64,000 bases of DNA from NCBI GenBank assembly GCA_018340805.1, contig JACMZG010001913.1, positions 2,744,835 through 2,808,834 of the forward strand, given 5' to 3'. Made by a program: the position numbers and the translations under genes. Within the stretch, counting starts at the first letter, position 1, and each line of letters starts with the position of its first letter. Origin of the DNA: Microvelia longipes. Lineage: Eukaryota; Arthropoda; Insecta; Hemiptera; Veliidae. Of this stretch, positions 1 through 10,791 are shown in pieces. Under the pieces are notes generated by a model. It was not told where the DNA came from. It did no database searches and was given only the letters and a program-made list of their open reading frames with translations.

Positions 1-821
1 AAATACCTACCTATTTTTATTTAGTCTTCCTGTTTGAAATTTCCTTAAAGAATCCGCTAGAGAAACACTATTTCACCGTATCAAAGGAAATTCACTTTTC
101 TACATAAGAGGGTGTTTTTCCTAAAGATTTATTTCATGAAAAGCCGACCGTGCGGAAACCAGTAACGGATCGGTTTCTACCCTCATTCAAAATATCTCAA
201 AGCCAATAAATTTAAAAAGAATAATTACACAAGCAGACTCGAAGAAAATTCAGAGCCATGAACCGAGGTCAGGCTGCTTTCAGATTAAAAACGTCTTTTC
301 AAACATGAACAGAATAAATAGAATTTTCCACTGACTTTTGGGTGGTTTTCATGGCAAAGCACTAAATGCATTCCTTTCAGATGAAAATTTCAATGAATAC
401 GTACTTCTATAAGTTAACTTCTTAGGTAATACCTTTTTAATCTGTTTAGGTTGTTAAAACCTCTTTAAAAGCTTCTATTGAAGTCAGACTTAATTCTTAC
501 GTAATCAATTAAGCCTGATGTTTGTGTCAAAAATGGTAAATACACATTGGAATGTAATAACTTATAATGTATACTTTCAGTAAAATCCCTTTTGAAAATA
601 CTGACCAGCAATAATGACTCTGACAATTCAACATTCGTATTTGGTAGATTTTAACAGTTTCATTTACTGAATCTCTTAAGACAGTGTATTTTGTTCTTTC
701 TTAATTAATTTATTTATACGTTAATATAGCGCGGGGGAGTGCTTAGTTTAGTTGCTGCGTTTTCTCAAAAACAGAAAAGAATTGATTTAGCAACAGACTT
801 ATACCCTGAACTTAAGGTATG
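1..821. other. AT-rich stretch without recognised gene
   Basis: I see no convincing coding region, RNA gene or repeat on either strand. It ends at the target duplication of the SINE that follows. Confidence 0.5.
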
Positions 822-835
822 ATAAGACTAGTCAA

Positions 836-1065
836 TATTAATAATGATAACGCCCGTTTTAGGGCCTTTCGACCCTTCAGGGTATTCGCCCTGCGGGAAC
901 AACCTCGGGTGGGTCACATCTATTATGCTGGAAGTAAAGATAAAGTTGGCGAAATTTTTTCACAAAAAATTCTATTCATAAAAAACTGAGAGCATAGCCC
1001 GGGCTGTGAACCTCGGACCTCCGGTGCCGAAGTCCAGTACTATACGACCTCGGCTACGGAGGCAG
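836..1065 (-). mobile_element. SINE-A copy 1 (tRNA-derived SINE)
   Basis: Read on the minus strand it has a tRNA-like head (GCCTCCGTAGCCGAGGTCGT with an A-box-like stretch, then a GGTTCACAGCCC B-box-like stretch). A body follows with GCTCTCAGTTTTTTATG, CCCGAGGTTGTTCCCGCAG and an end at GGGCGTTATCATTATT. Flanks 822-835 and 1066-1079 match at 11 of 14 positions (ATAAGACTAGTCAA / ATAAGATTTGTCGA), an aged target duplication. Three other copies lie at 9211, 54279 and 57692. Confidence 0.85.
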
Positions 1066-1190
1066 ATAAGATTTGTCGAGATGACAATAATTATTTAAAT
1101 TATAAGCGCTAGCGGATTTTTTTTACCATAAGGATGTAAATAAAAGTCTATCCACAAATAAATTTCAACCATGTAATGATGACAAAACCG

Positions 1191-1222
1191 GCTTTCAACC
1201 TAATACAGGTCATCCTCAGTGC
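1191..1222 (-). ncRNA. Hammerhead-like motif behind PLE fragment
   Basis: On the minus strand CTGAGGA is followed by a 4-bp hairpin (ACCT/AGGT) and GAAAGCC, the order expected of a hammerhead core (CUGANGA, stem II, GAAA). Helix I is missing and the base expected to pair with the A after GAA is absent, so self-cleavage is doubtful. It lies just 3' of the PLE coding fragment, where PLE ribozymes are known to occur. Confidence 0.4.
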
Positions 1223-1245
1223 CTACAAACAAGAGGACGAAACAA

Positions 1246-1912
1246 TTAAAAAACACGAAAAACAACATAAACAAAAAATGAAATAAAACTAAAACAAGAA
1301 ATAAAAAATAAATAAAAGACTAAAAACTGTAAAAAGTTTACCGGTGAGAAGAAGCTAATTTTTCCTCTTGAGTCTTGTTGTAGATTTGAGACTGGATGCA
1401 GACTAACTTTATCAATTTGAATTGGGGAGACGGAACGTATTAATTCTTTGATTAGAACTGAGCAGGCGCATCTCTCATTCAGGTTATCATCACCAAAAGC
1501 CTTTTGACTCCGCGCAATTTCAAATTTCTCAAGCGAGTCCAAAAATGCCAACTTTGTGCTCGCTATTTTATGTCCAATACGCTGAATATGTTGATAAAAA
1601 TTACTACTATTTTCGATCTTTAACGTAGATTCACGGACGTGCTCGCCCGCCCTTGTAGAGATACTCCTACCACCGAGCCCCTGACCATATCTTGGGTAGG
1701 ACGACTTGCATGATTTACTCCCATATTTCGGTAGCAGCAAACCACCAAATGGTGCTTTGCTTAGTTTTTCTATTAACTAGTTTGTCAATTATGGAGACAT
1801 CATAACCATTTTTGTTAGCTATGTATTTAATAGTACACAATTTGATGTTGTACGCGTCCGTACCAAGAGGATAATACACAATCCGATGAACCATTGAGTT
1901 AAACGCCGCCAT
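1246..1912 (-). pseudogene. Penelope-like element fragment (RT thumb to endonuclease end)
   Basis: Two minus-strand reading frames meet near 1715-1740. The first (1912 down to 1715) carries FNSMVHRIVYYPL and IKYIANKNGYD, typical of the region C-terminal to the PLE reverse transcriptase palm. The second (1740-1246) includes KLAFLDSLEKFEIAR and DNLNER, resembling the C-terminal end of the GIY-YIG endonuclease of PLEs. The palm and most of the endonuclease are missing, so this is a truncated, rearranged remnant. A hammerhead-like motif follows at 1191-1222. Family assignment is by recalled motif similarity only. Confidence 0.6.
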
Positions 1913-1924
1913 TTTGTGACTCCA

Positions 1925-2588
1925 CGGGTGACATGAACGGGCATTAATGACTGCATCTGTTGCAGTAAGCTTACGATAAACCTTACTGTAGAGTATCGTT
2001 AAATCTGGTTACCGTTAGGTCCAGGAAATTAAGGCTTTCCCGGTTATGTTTACATTCCTTTAAGATTTTGGCCACATATAGCCTAAGTCTTATATAAGAC
2101 TTATATAGTCTCCCTCTAAGAATTAGTATATTTGTCCCCCTCAAAGTATCGTCCCTTTAGTTTATCAAATAAATAATCGATCGTTTCTGTTACCCAAGTT
2201 TTTTTATTTCTGTGAAGAGAGTTATTAATTATTTATTATCAAGAGTTCAAAAATCATAAATTGTGATTCAGACATTGAAAATACGCTGCCAGGATTGAAA
2301 CAATTGACAACAAGTCTATAGAAAGTGTACACTTCTTTTATACATTATACTGTTTTTTGACTAAATAGTTGTTTACTACTACTATGCTCAAAAAATAGTA
2401 TATGCTGCACGACTGTAAATGGCTTTGTTTACCTCGTCTACTTTTACTGTCTCGTTTTGTTCGACAGTAAATGTAGTCGCCAGAGTAAAACAAGAGACCA
2501 TCGGCCTAGGTCGCGCACTATCCCAGCTAATATCAATTTTTGTTCCCTTGAGTTTGATCATTTTTTTTAAATTACTTCAGCATCATTT
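1925..2588. other. Unassigned AT-rich spacer
   Basis: No gene or repeat family recognised. The plus-strand ORF starting at 2419 overlaps the LINE-like fragment on the other strand and has no features of its own. Confidence 0.4.
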
Positions 2589-2840
2589 TCATGCTCCAAA
2601 AAATATTTTCACTGGCTTTTTATTTGCATTGTTGTCATTGTTTGGCTTAGGCAAGGAAATCTTGTCAATTATTATGTCTTTTGTTATTTGCAAGTTTTCT
2701 TTGATGACTTTATGAATTTGTTCTTTAGCATTTACTTCTTCACAAGAATCTCCCCATGAAACCAAATTCTCACTTTTCAATCACTCTATCTTGATTCTCT
2801 AACTTATCTTTTATTAAAGTGATTTCCCTTTACCAGCTGT
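2589..2840 (-). pseudogene. Possible LINE ORF1 fragment
   Basis: Minus-strand translation gives a charged stretch LIKDKLENQDRVIEK, then after a frame change ENLVSWGD, EQIHKVIKENLQI, DIIIDKISLPKP and KKPVKIFF. The pattern (NL...WG, a helical VIKENL segment, ID...I, then KPVKI) resembles the RRM-like ORF1 domain of LINE elements in length and order. It is short and broken. A chance ORF cannot be excluded. Confidence 0.35.
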
Positions 2841-3183
2841 AAATTTTCTTAAGATAACTTATTAATAATATCTCGAGGAACTTAAATATCCGATGATACA
2901 GCAAGTTTGTTACTATCAAGTATTTTACTAAAGTTGTTAGTATGGTTTCACTGATAGTTCATGTTTATCTCGTTGAATGTTTATATTTCCTTTGTTTATA
3001 TTTTTAACCATTTTACATTCCAAAAAACAAAAGATTAAACTCTGGTTAGAAAATTCTGTGTCTTTAAGCTTATTTTGAAGTTGGATATTATTATTATTGT
3101 TTATTTATTTTATTTTCTTAGCTTTTGCCAGTTTTCGTTAGCATTAGTCGGTATAAGTACCAAGACTAGGCTTTAAGGTATTT

Positions 3184-3185
3184 TA

Positions 3186-3230
<45 letters not shown>

Positions 3231-3232
3231 TT
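3184..3232. repeat. (ATT)n microsatellite
   Basis: About 16 uninterrupted ATT/TTA units. The neighbouring stretches 2841-3183 and 3233-3924 are very AT-rich, and I see no gene in them. Confidence 0.95.
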
Positions 3233-3924
3233 TAAATTGCTTCTTCACAGTCTTGTAACATAATATGTTATCATTCCCACTATATGTATCATCCCCTTAT
3301 AAAAACAATGTAAATCTTTGATTTTTTGTGATTCCAAGTTAGATTGCATTAATATATTTCATTCTTTCCTGTACTTTGAAAAAAGTTGGAACATACTATT
3401 TCCCTTCTTATTTTAGATTTAGAAGAGGCTATTGATTTTTCTTCTTGAAAAAAAAGTTTTAAAATATTTTCTTTAAGTTGACTTTTATAAGAAAAAACTT
3501 AATAAAATCTAAGTTGAAAAGTTATTACAAAAGATTAAAAACTTTGTAAATAACAGTAAGGCGTGTTAGTGTATTTTAAAATTACAGACAGTACTGCGGA
3601 TGTAACCAGCGTAGGCGATCCTGATTATCGAAAAGTTTATTAGATTTCCATCATTAGATTTTAAAGTAGAATTTCCCTATCAATGCTTTAAATTTTCTCA
3701 CTATTATTCCTTCTAAACCTTCAAGAATTTTTAGAATATTTTTGAATGTTTGATTCTAAAATTTGTTTCAAATATTGATTTCTATCTTATTGCAATAAGT
3801 TTTTATAATTTATTTTCCTTCCTTATTCCATGTATTCAATGACCAAATTAGCTGTAAAGATGCGAGTATTGTCTGTGTAAATTTCATCGAATAATTAAAT
3901 CTTTTCATTAAACAAAATGAACTA

Positions 3925-4547
3925 AACCACATGCGAGTTTAAAAGTCAAGTCCAGCAAAACCACATGCGAGTTTAAAAGCCAAGTCCAACAAAACCACAT
4001 GCGAGTTTAAAAGCAGCAAAACCACATGCGATTAAAAAAGTCCAACAAACCACATGCGAGTTTAAAAGCCAGTCCAACAAAACCACATGCGAGTTTAAAA
4101 GCCAAGTCCAACAAAACCACATGCGAGTTTAAAAGCCAAGTCCAGCAAAACCACATGCGAGTTTAAAAGCCAAGTCCAGCAAAACCACATGCGAGTTTAA
4201 AAGCCAAGGTCCAGCAAAAACCACATGCGAGTTTAAAAAGCCAAGTCAGCAAAACACATGCGAGTTTAAAAGCCAAGTCCAGCAAAACCACATGCGAGTT
4301 TAAAAGCAAGTCCAACAAAACAACATGCGACTTTAAAAGCCAAGTCCAGCAAAACCACATGCGAGTTTAAAAGCCAAGTCCAGCAAAACCACATGCGAGT
4401 TTAAAAGCCAAGTCCAGCAAAACCACATGCGACTTTAAAAGCCAAGTCTAACAAAACCACATGCGAGTTTAAAAGCCAAGTCCAGCAAAACCACATGCGA
4501 GTGTAAAAGCCAAGTCCAGCAAAACCACATGCGAGTTTAAAAGCCAT
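3925..4547. repeat. 34-bp minisatellite, about 18 copies
   Basis: The unit is AAAACCACATGCGAGTTTAA followed by AAGCCAAGTCCAGC. Copies differ by C/A at the CAGC/CAAC position and by many one-base indels, often in A or C runs. The short ORF on the minus strand here is only the repeat read through. Confidence 0.97.
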
Positions 4548-4556
4548 GTCTGTTGT

Positions 4557-5880
4557 TAAAAGAAGTAAAATATTAGTTCACGGTAAGACTTATCCCTACC
4601 AATGCAGTGACCCCCATAACATCTTTCACTCCTTTTCTCTTTCGCCTCATGTCATGGCCATTACGATGTGCTTGGAAAATTAATCTATGTGCTATGAAAT
4701 AATCTGAATATGCAGGTCATGAATGAGCTTCAATTTTCTAAATCAAAATGAATAATGGCTTCTTGCAAGAAGAATAGCAAAGTGAACAGGAGATGAACTA
4801 AAATATAAATTAGGCATTTATCATATTTATTCTGAACACAAGCGAAGCGAATATTAAGTTGTGAGCGTAGGATATCAAGTAGGGTTTGGAAAGGTTCTGA
4901 GGAACCCCATACCCAATTTTTGAAACTTTCTGTCTCCTTCTGAAGGTGTTTTTAAACTGTCCGCCAATATTTTTCACTCAAAGGTGACATTCACCAAATG
5001 TCCTTTAATCTCGACCTTTAATTTTAATGGAGCAATTCTCTTTTATTTCTTTTTAAGAGTTCTTTTAGTTAAAAAAAAACCAATGAGCAATCAAGCTTTG
5101 TCAAGTTTTGAAAGCTCTGTTTACTTTAAAAACGTCTATCTATTGTATTTCAAGTTATTTACTTATGTAATAATATATTTGATCTTGCTTGTTTTATGTA
5201 TTTAAAATAAGTCCATTCTTATAAAGCTTTTATTTCCTGTAAATACACTATGTATTTACATTTATGTTAAATGCAGGTTTTATCACTATATAGTTACATA
5301 CTGTAAGCTTTGGTAGAATATAAAAATGGATCAATCAAGCTAAATAAAATTCTAAATTCAAGACACATTCGAAACTCTTTTAGAAAACTTTTTATTGGAA
5401 AAGATTCGAAATCGAATTTAATGACATCATTTAGGTTTAAAATTGCAATAAAAACCAAGAAATTAATCTTTTATCAGTATTTTTTCAACAACAAAAATAT
5501 GTTTTTAAACTTAAATATTTGACGTTATTTATTGTCTTTATATTATTGACTGACATATATCTTTTAATTTAGATTTTAAATTTAAATGGTGTTTTCCACG
5601 AGAGGTTTTTTTATGTTAAAGGTAATCAGTCAATTTCTATTCTAATGGTGTTCTCTGAGGCAAGTGTCATTTTACCTCAAAATTACATTTTAAAACGCCA
5701 CTAGTGGTAAAGTCCATTTAATTCGGCAATAGAAGGTAAAACTCGCTGTGAATTAGTTTTAAAATTTAAATTTGTGTGTTAAATTTTATACTCCGTTTTG
5801 GTTTTAAGTGAAATGTTTTATCTTAGAACGATAAAAATATCGTATTGTAAAACTTGACTTACATTAAAATATTTTTGTCT
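4557..5880. other. Unassigned region with an R1 3'-end remnant
   Basis: Positions 4838-4925 match the diverged 3' end of the R1 repeat (AGCGAAGCGA, GAGCGTAGGAT, then GAGGAACCCCATACCCAATT). The remainder is AT-rich, with two ORFs of about 70 codons at 4984 and 5310 that resemble nothing I recognise. Confidence 0.5.
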
Positions 5881-5883
5881 AGT

Positions 5884-6190
5884 GGTCGCATAGAGATATT
5901 ATTACTAGAGAGGCAGTATATGTAAAATTTTAAAGAATCGAAAAAGTAACCAGACCACCGTCGCTCATAAATATAATCAAATATCCAGTAAATAATTACA
6001 ATGAGTTATATAGTAAAACGTTAGAAATAACTTTCGGGAAACGAAATTAAGTTATTAATTATAACTTTAACTTACTAACTTACTCCTGAAAGAGGTTTCA
6101 ATGAAGTTACACAGAGCCTCTAAGAAGATGTTTCAAGCCTCTCTATGTATTTAGATAGGCTATGCCCCCTCGATTCGTAGATATTATAGC
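5884..6190 (+). mobile_element. R2 MITE-like repeat, copy A
   Basis: Starts near GCATAGAGATATTATTACTA and ends near GGCTATGCCCCCTCGATTCG followed by TAGATATTATAG, giving imperfect terminal inverted repeats of about 30 bp. The body includes GAAAAAGTAACC, TTATAACTTTAACTTACT and a GAGGTTTCAAT motif. It is shared with 11697-12003 and 18907-19171. No coding capacity. Confidence 0.75.
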
Positions 6191-6251
6191 ATATCAGTTT
6201 ATTAATGAAACATCTTAAAAGTCAATTTAGATTGATTTATCAATTGTTTAT

Positions 6252-6266
6252 GTATATATATATATA

Positions 6267-6308
<42 letters not shown>

Positions 6309-6755
6309 TTATATATATATAATATATATATATATATGTATGTATGTATATACAAGATCCAAGACGTTTCTGTGAGAGACGATAACCTTCAAACACTTTG
6401 TTGGATCGACATTAAACTTAGTATTAAGATTAATACGATATCAAGAAAGATGACCCGAAACCTTTTGTTTATGAAATATGTGTGAGGACACAAACCCTCA
6501 AAAATGACCCCACAAACATTTCAAGAAATCACAAAGCTTCATATAGTGTTTAGATTAGGCTGAGATTTATTACACATATACTACTATGTATGGTTCACAA
6601 ACATACAAAGTTCCATTTTATTATCAGCATTAGTTCTGGTTTCAATAATTGACATATTTATGTCAAACAAAAAATTATGTTATTAATTGACACAACACAT
6701 TTGGCAGTATGCCACTTATATAAACCATTAATATGACGAACTGATGAAGTACAAC
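6252..6755 (+). mobile_element. R3 repeat copy with TA tract
   Basis: A (TA)n tract at 6252-6345 is followed by the R3 body: GACGTTTCT, ACGATAACCTTC, GACCCCACAAACATTTCAAG, TTATCAGCATTAGTTCTGG and the end GCCACTTATATAAACCATTA with ATGACGAACTGAT. Other copies are near 10200, 49735, 57335 and 59690. No ORF. Confidence 0.75.
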
Positions 6756-6759
6756 AACT

Positions 6760-7229
6760 TTTGACCCCTGGATAAATTCTTATTTTTAAAGTTTGGAGGG
6801 GTGGGGTATGTATATTTGATGTGGGATTAATTTTGACGTTTAAAGATGTTGGGGTGGGGGGATTGGATTTTTTTTTAAATGTTAATGGTGCGGGGGATGA
6901 GATATTTGAAATTTGTATTGAATTTATTAATTAATTTTTTATACCATTTTTAACTTTGTTATAATGTAGCTTTAAAAATGTATCATTCTTAATAGATCAA
7001 AAAAGAACATTTTCGAAGCATGACAACTAAAATGTATGATTTATGTATCATTCAATGTATTTTGATACTTGATAGATCGAAAAAAACGACTTTTTCGATA
7101 TATGGCCATCAAAACACGTATGAAAAGGTTGAGTACGAGAAAAACACCTCCATTTCGCGGTTATTGGCGAAAGACATAAATTTTCAAGATAAAAACTGCT
7201 AATTATGATTTGATATTATTGTTACAGTT
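6760..7229. other. AT-rich spacer before tentative exon
   Basis: G-rich patches (GGGGTGGGG) at 6795-6895 stand out. No gene is recognised. The 60-codon ORF at 7020 is unsupported. Confidence 0.4.
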
Positions 7230-7331
7230 GTACATCATACTGGTGAGGCCGGAAATGAACGTGCGACAGAGCATGATGCCAAACCGGCATGCCAACAGCC
7301 GCAACTGTACCGGAACTCAGATCAAAACCGG
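7230..7331 (+). CDS. Candidate internal exon, gene unknown
   Basis: A 102-bp block, clearly richer in GC than its surroundings, is bracketed by a good acceptor (ATATTATTGTTACAG) and a consensus donor (CCG|GTGAGT). Two forward frames stay open. One reads LYIILVRPEMNVRQ...NCTGTQIKT, the other VHHTGEAGNERATEHD...QLYRNSDQN. I recognise neither. Length 102 is a multiple of three, so the exon could be included or skipped without shifting frame. No neighbouring exon of the same gene was found. Confidence 0.4.
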
Positions 7332-7770
7332 TGAGTTATCACCTTAAATAAAACATAATATATTCATATAAAATTATATTTATACACATAACATTATATA
7401 TTCATACACATAACATTATATATTCATATACATAACATAATATATCACAGGGTGGAACTTTTTACTTACTTATTTTGTATTGTTCCTTATTGTATTTTCT
7501 ATTAAAATATGCCTCAGTTGATGAAAAGTCTGTAGTCGGACTACCCAAAGCCGTAATTTATAGCTTCCTAAACTATTCTTGTATTCAAAATTTAGATTGA
7601 TATGGGTTTCAGAAAAAACGGCAGTATCAATAATCAACAATAAGCAGCTGTCATAAATGCTGTTGAGTTGTGGTTTGAACAAGCAAGCCCAGTGAACTTA
7701 AAGCCTTACCGATAGTGAACTGATAGCAGGGTGATAGCGTAACTGATAACATGACTGATAGCGGACTTAC

Positions 7771-8293
7771 CTTAGAATAATACTATATATATAGAAGAAC
7801 ACTGATAACACGAAAGGCGGTGGTTTTATGTGATGCTGCCACCCTAATAATATACGATTTTCTTATAAATAAGTTGACAATACTTCCGGTTGCTGTATTA
7901 TTATGTTAATTAATGATTGATTATTCATAAAATACTAATATAAATATTGGTGCATTAAAATATTTTATGCATTTTAAATTGTAGTTTAACGTTTTTAATT
8001 AAAATTATATTAAAAGTAGTCCTCGTCAACTAAATGTAGATTCTTGTATTCCGCCACCCTTTTGCCATCTAAGACCAGTTTTATTAAATACTCAGCAGGT
8101 GTTTTAGGTTATTATATTTGTTCTTTACCATCTTTTATTCATTAATGGATATTTATGTCACATACTTAAAATATGTTTTGTTATTAGGGTAGTACCCCTA
8201 CTTATGACCACCAGTCAACCGGCTTTCATGTTATCAGTGGAATTACATTGTGTTTACGGTCATATGCTCCTTCCATATTAGTATTATTCTAAG
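7771..8293 (-). mobile_element. hAT-like MITE (M1), copy 1
   Basis: A 523-bp element with terminal inverted repeats CTTAGAATAATACTATATAT and ATATTAGTATTATTCTAAG. It is flanked by an 8-bp target duplication with one mismatch (GGACTTAC 7763-7770, GGACTTAT 8294-8301). The interior matches 33858-34399 in opposite orientation, including the CACCTGCTGAGTATTTAATA and GGTGGCGGAATACAAG segments. No transposase. The 8-bp duplication suggests hAT mobilisation. Confidence 0.85.
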
Positions 8294-8349
8294 GGACTTA
8301 TTGCTTACCTAATTGCCGACTTATAGCGTAGCTGTTAACGAGACTGATA

Positions 8350-8445
8350 GCGGATTAAAAGAGGACAATATACAATTTTCTTATGAATAAGTTGGCAATA
8401 CTTCCGGTTGCTGTATTATTATGTTGTATTATTAATTAGCGAACT
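8350..8445 (-). repeat. Partial M1 fragment
   Basis: ATACAATTTTCTTATGAATA followed by AGTTGGCAATACTTCCGGTT repeats part of the neighbouring M1 element, as a local duplication or truncated copy. The flanks repeat short GATAGCG motifs (7700-7770, 8320-8470). Confidence 0.6.
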
Positions 8446-8479
8446 AATAGCGTCATCGATAGCGGACAGTCACTGGACG

Positions 8480-9200
8480 AGCTTGTTGCAACCACAACTC
8501 GAATGCTCTGTTGATGGCATTATGCCGAAAGCCAACTTTGCCAATAAATTATTTGTTGGTAATTGTTTAATTGGTAATTTGACGGTAGTTTCAAATAATA
8601 AACTATAAGATGTCACCATGCCGGACCAATGAAAATCTACTTTAAAATCAATGTTTAAAGTTGTAGTCATAGAGTTGTTATTACTTGAGCATGCAAATCT
8701 TTAGCTTCTTAAATCATAATCCTTCGGAGAAGGCTGTAGTTTACAGGTTTATGAAATAAAGATCCCTTGTAAAGGTTTAACCCCCCCCCCCCTTCTGCAA
8801 GAAAATGTTATCTAGTTATACCTTTACGCTATAATTAAGCCTCTATTATTGTTGTCCTTAAACATATTTCTTTTGATAAATGTAAGCAAAATTTAAAACC
8901 TCGTAATGAAGAATTAATTTGTAAGGAAGTAAATAATGTTTTGTGAGAAGTTTTTCCTTTCTTTGAATAAATAAATCACGTTAGCGTGATGTCAATTCTG
9001 AGGGGGGGATTCTTAATAGAGAGGGTGATATCAAAAATAAATCCTCAAATTTGGGCTTCTTTATCTTAAGAGGATAGGTTAACATTTAAGTTGCAATAAA
9101 TGAACCCTATTTTTTGATTTCATTGTTCACGCACCGAAATGATATCATTGGATATCTTCTCCTTCCCGACAATTCACTCTACTACATCCCCTTCACTAAC
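8480..9200. other. Unassigned region
   Basis: It holds a C12 run near 8781 and otherwise AT-rich sequence. The overlapping ORFs at 8408-8670 mirror each other on opposite strands and have no recognisable product. Confidence 0.4.
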
Positions 9201-9210
9201 ACTTGTTGTA

Positions 9211-9455
9211 ACCGCCTCCGTGGCTGAGGTCGTTAGAGCGATAGTCTTTACACTGACCTTTGACACCACGGAGGTCTGGGGTTCGCATCCAGGTTACGCT
9301 CTCAGTTTATATAAAATTATTGTTAGATAAATTATCGCCAACTTTAGAATACACTTGAGCGTAACGTTTGCCACTACCACCCGAGGTTGTTCCCGCAGTG
9401 TTTATCCCTGATGAGCCACAAGGCTCTAAACGGGCATTATTATTATTATTATTAT
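9211..9455 (+). mobile_element. SINE-A copy 2
   Basis: tRNA-like head with A box (GTGGCTGAGGTCGTTAGAGC) and B box (GGGGTTCGCATCC). A body follows (CTCTCAGTTTATATAAAATT, CCCGAGGTTGTTCCCGCAG), then a 3' tail GGGCATTATTATTATT. An exact 10-bp target duplication, ACTTGTTGTA, flanks it at 9201-9210 and 9456-9465. This is the least decayed head of the family. The ORFs crossing it are spurious. Confidence 0.93.
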
Positions 9456-9540
9456 ACTTGTTGTATAAAAAAGTATTTCTATTACTCAAATCAAATAGAA
9501 AAATAATAATTTCACGCATCATAACTTACGAATTAATAAA

Positions 9541-9570
9541 TCAAGGTGGCTGCTTCGCGGCCACCTTGAG
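9541..9570. other. GC-rich hairpin
   Basis: CAAGGTGGC and GCCACCTTG form a 9-bp perfect stem around TGCTTCGCG, in an otherwise AT-rich neighbourhood. Function unknown. The loop contains the CTTCGCG string common in R1 repeats. Confidence 0.7.
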
Positions 9571-9689
9571 TTTTCAGTCGTTTTTCACCAAGGGCCATCT
9601 AAAAATTATGGGGGAGTATGCACTGCTGTAAAAACTAACTGATGACCGGGAAGAGGGTTACTTGACATTCTTAATGTCAAGTAAATATA

Positions 9690-9697
9690 TTATATAT

Positions 9698-9750
<53 letters not shown>

Positions 9751-9757
9751 TATATAT
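9690..9757. repeat. (TA)n tract
   Basis: Almost pure TA dinucleotides with a few slips. Confidence 0.95.
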
Positions 9758-9842
9758 GTATTATGTATGTATATGTAAATATATAGCCATTACTGAATCT
9801 GATATGTACATTTTTTGGACTGTTTTAGGTACGAAACTAACT

Positions 9843-9992
9843 ATGGATTCCAATGCGGAGAGATCGAATTATTCAGTTAAATCAACTCAGACCGAGCAGA
9901 TAGAAGAACAGCAACATAATAATAAGAACAAAGATCAAATTATCGACGAGAATATTGACAAGAAAAGCGAAACGAACATTGGAAATGCGTAG
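9843..9992 (+). CDS. Tentative coding exon, hydrophilic protein, unknown
   Basis: An ATG at 9843 opens a 49-codon hydrophilic frame (MDSNAERSNYSVKSTQTEQI..., rich in N, K, E, Q) ending at 9992. An acceptor-like TTGGACTGTTTTAG lies just upstream. Shortly after the stop a second frame continues for about 45 codons (LITTLMERVDSND, IIIKQRKRAVYN), so a frameshift or a second exon is possible. No family is recognised. It may be a TE gag-like remnant or a real exon. Confidence 0.3.
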   Translation: MDSNAERSNYSVKSTQTEQIEEQQHNNKNKDQIIDENIDKKSETNIGNA

Positions 9993-10199
9993 CGGGAACA
10001 TTAATTACAACATTAATGGAAAGAGTGGATTCAAATGATGAAATAATAATAAAACAAAGAAAACGAGCAGTATATAACAATGTATACAATAATTATGAAT
10101 TAATTATGAATTTAAATTATTAAAACATAGGAAAGGAAAGATGATAGCATATTATACTACCAGGTTGTGAAATTAATCGTTTAATGAATTTTTATCCTA

Positions 10200-10238
10200 A
10201 GATCCCTTAAATAATCTTTTAAGGGTCTCCCAGATCAA

Positions 10239-10314
<76 letters not shown>

Positions 10315-10790
10315 ATGTGTGTGTATATATGTATGTATATGTATGTACGAGATTTCTGGGTCCTAGACGTTTCTATAGGACATTTCGATCGCTTTCTTCG
10401 ATTGAAATGAAACTTGGTACAAAAATCAACCTTGTTTTTGTTCCAAACCTTATTGTTTATGAAGTATGAACGACGTCATTAACCTACAAAAATGGCCCCA
10501 CAAACATTTCAAAAAATCTAACATCTTCATATAGTGCTTAGATTAAGCTGAAATTGTTTACACATATATTATTATGTAAGCTTCATAAATATACGATGAT
10601 CTATTGTATTGTCTTTATTAGCTCGTGTTTTATTGATTGACATATATATATATGTCTCACAAAACATTATGTCATTGATTGACATAATGAAAACAAATCA
10701 CTTATTTTACTAATACATTTGGAAATTCGCTTATATCATGACAGTATGCCACTTATATAAATTAGTATTATGACGAATCAATAAATTACA
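10200..10790 (+). mobile_element. R3 repeat copy
   Basis: It starts near AAGGGTCTCCCAGATCAAGA, runs into a (TA)n tract (10233-10312), and then shows the R3 body with GACGTTTCTATAGGACA, GGCCCCACAAACATTTC, TTGACATATATATATGTC and the end GCCACTTATATAAATTAG with ATGACGAATCA. No coding capacity. Confidence 0.75.
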
Positions 10791-10791
10791 T

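Noticed and set aside
3925..4547. CRISPR-like array
   Set aside because: There are no unique spacers; the whole unit repeats, so it is a minisatellite.
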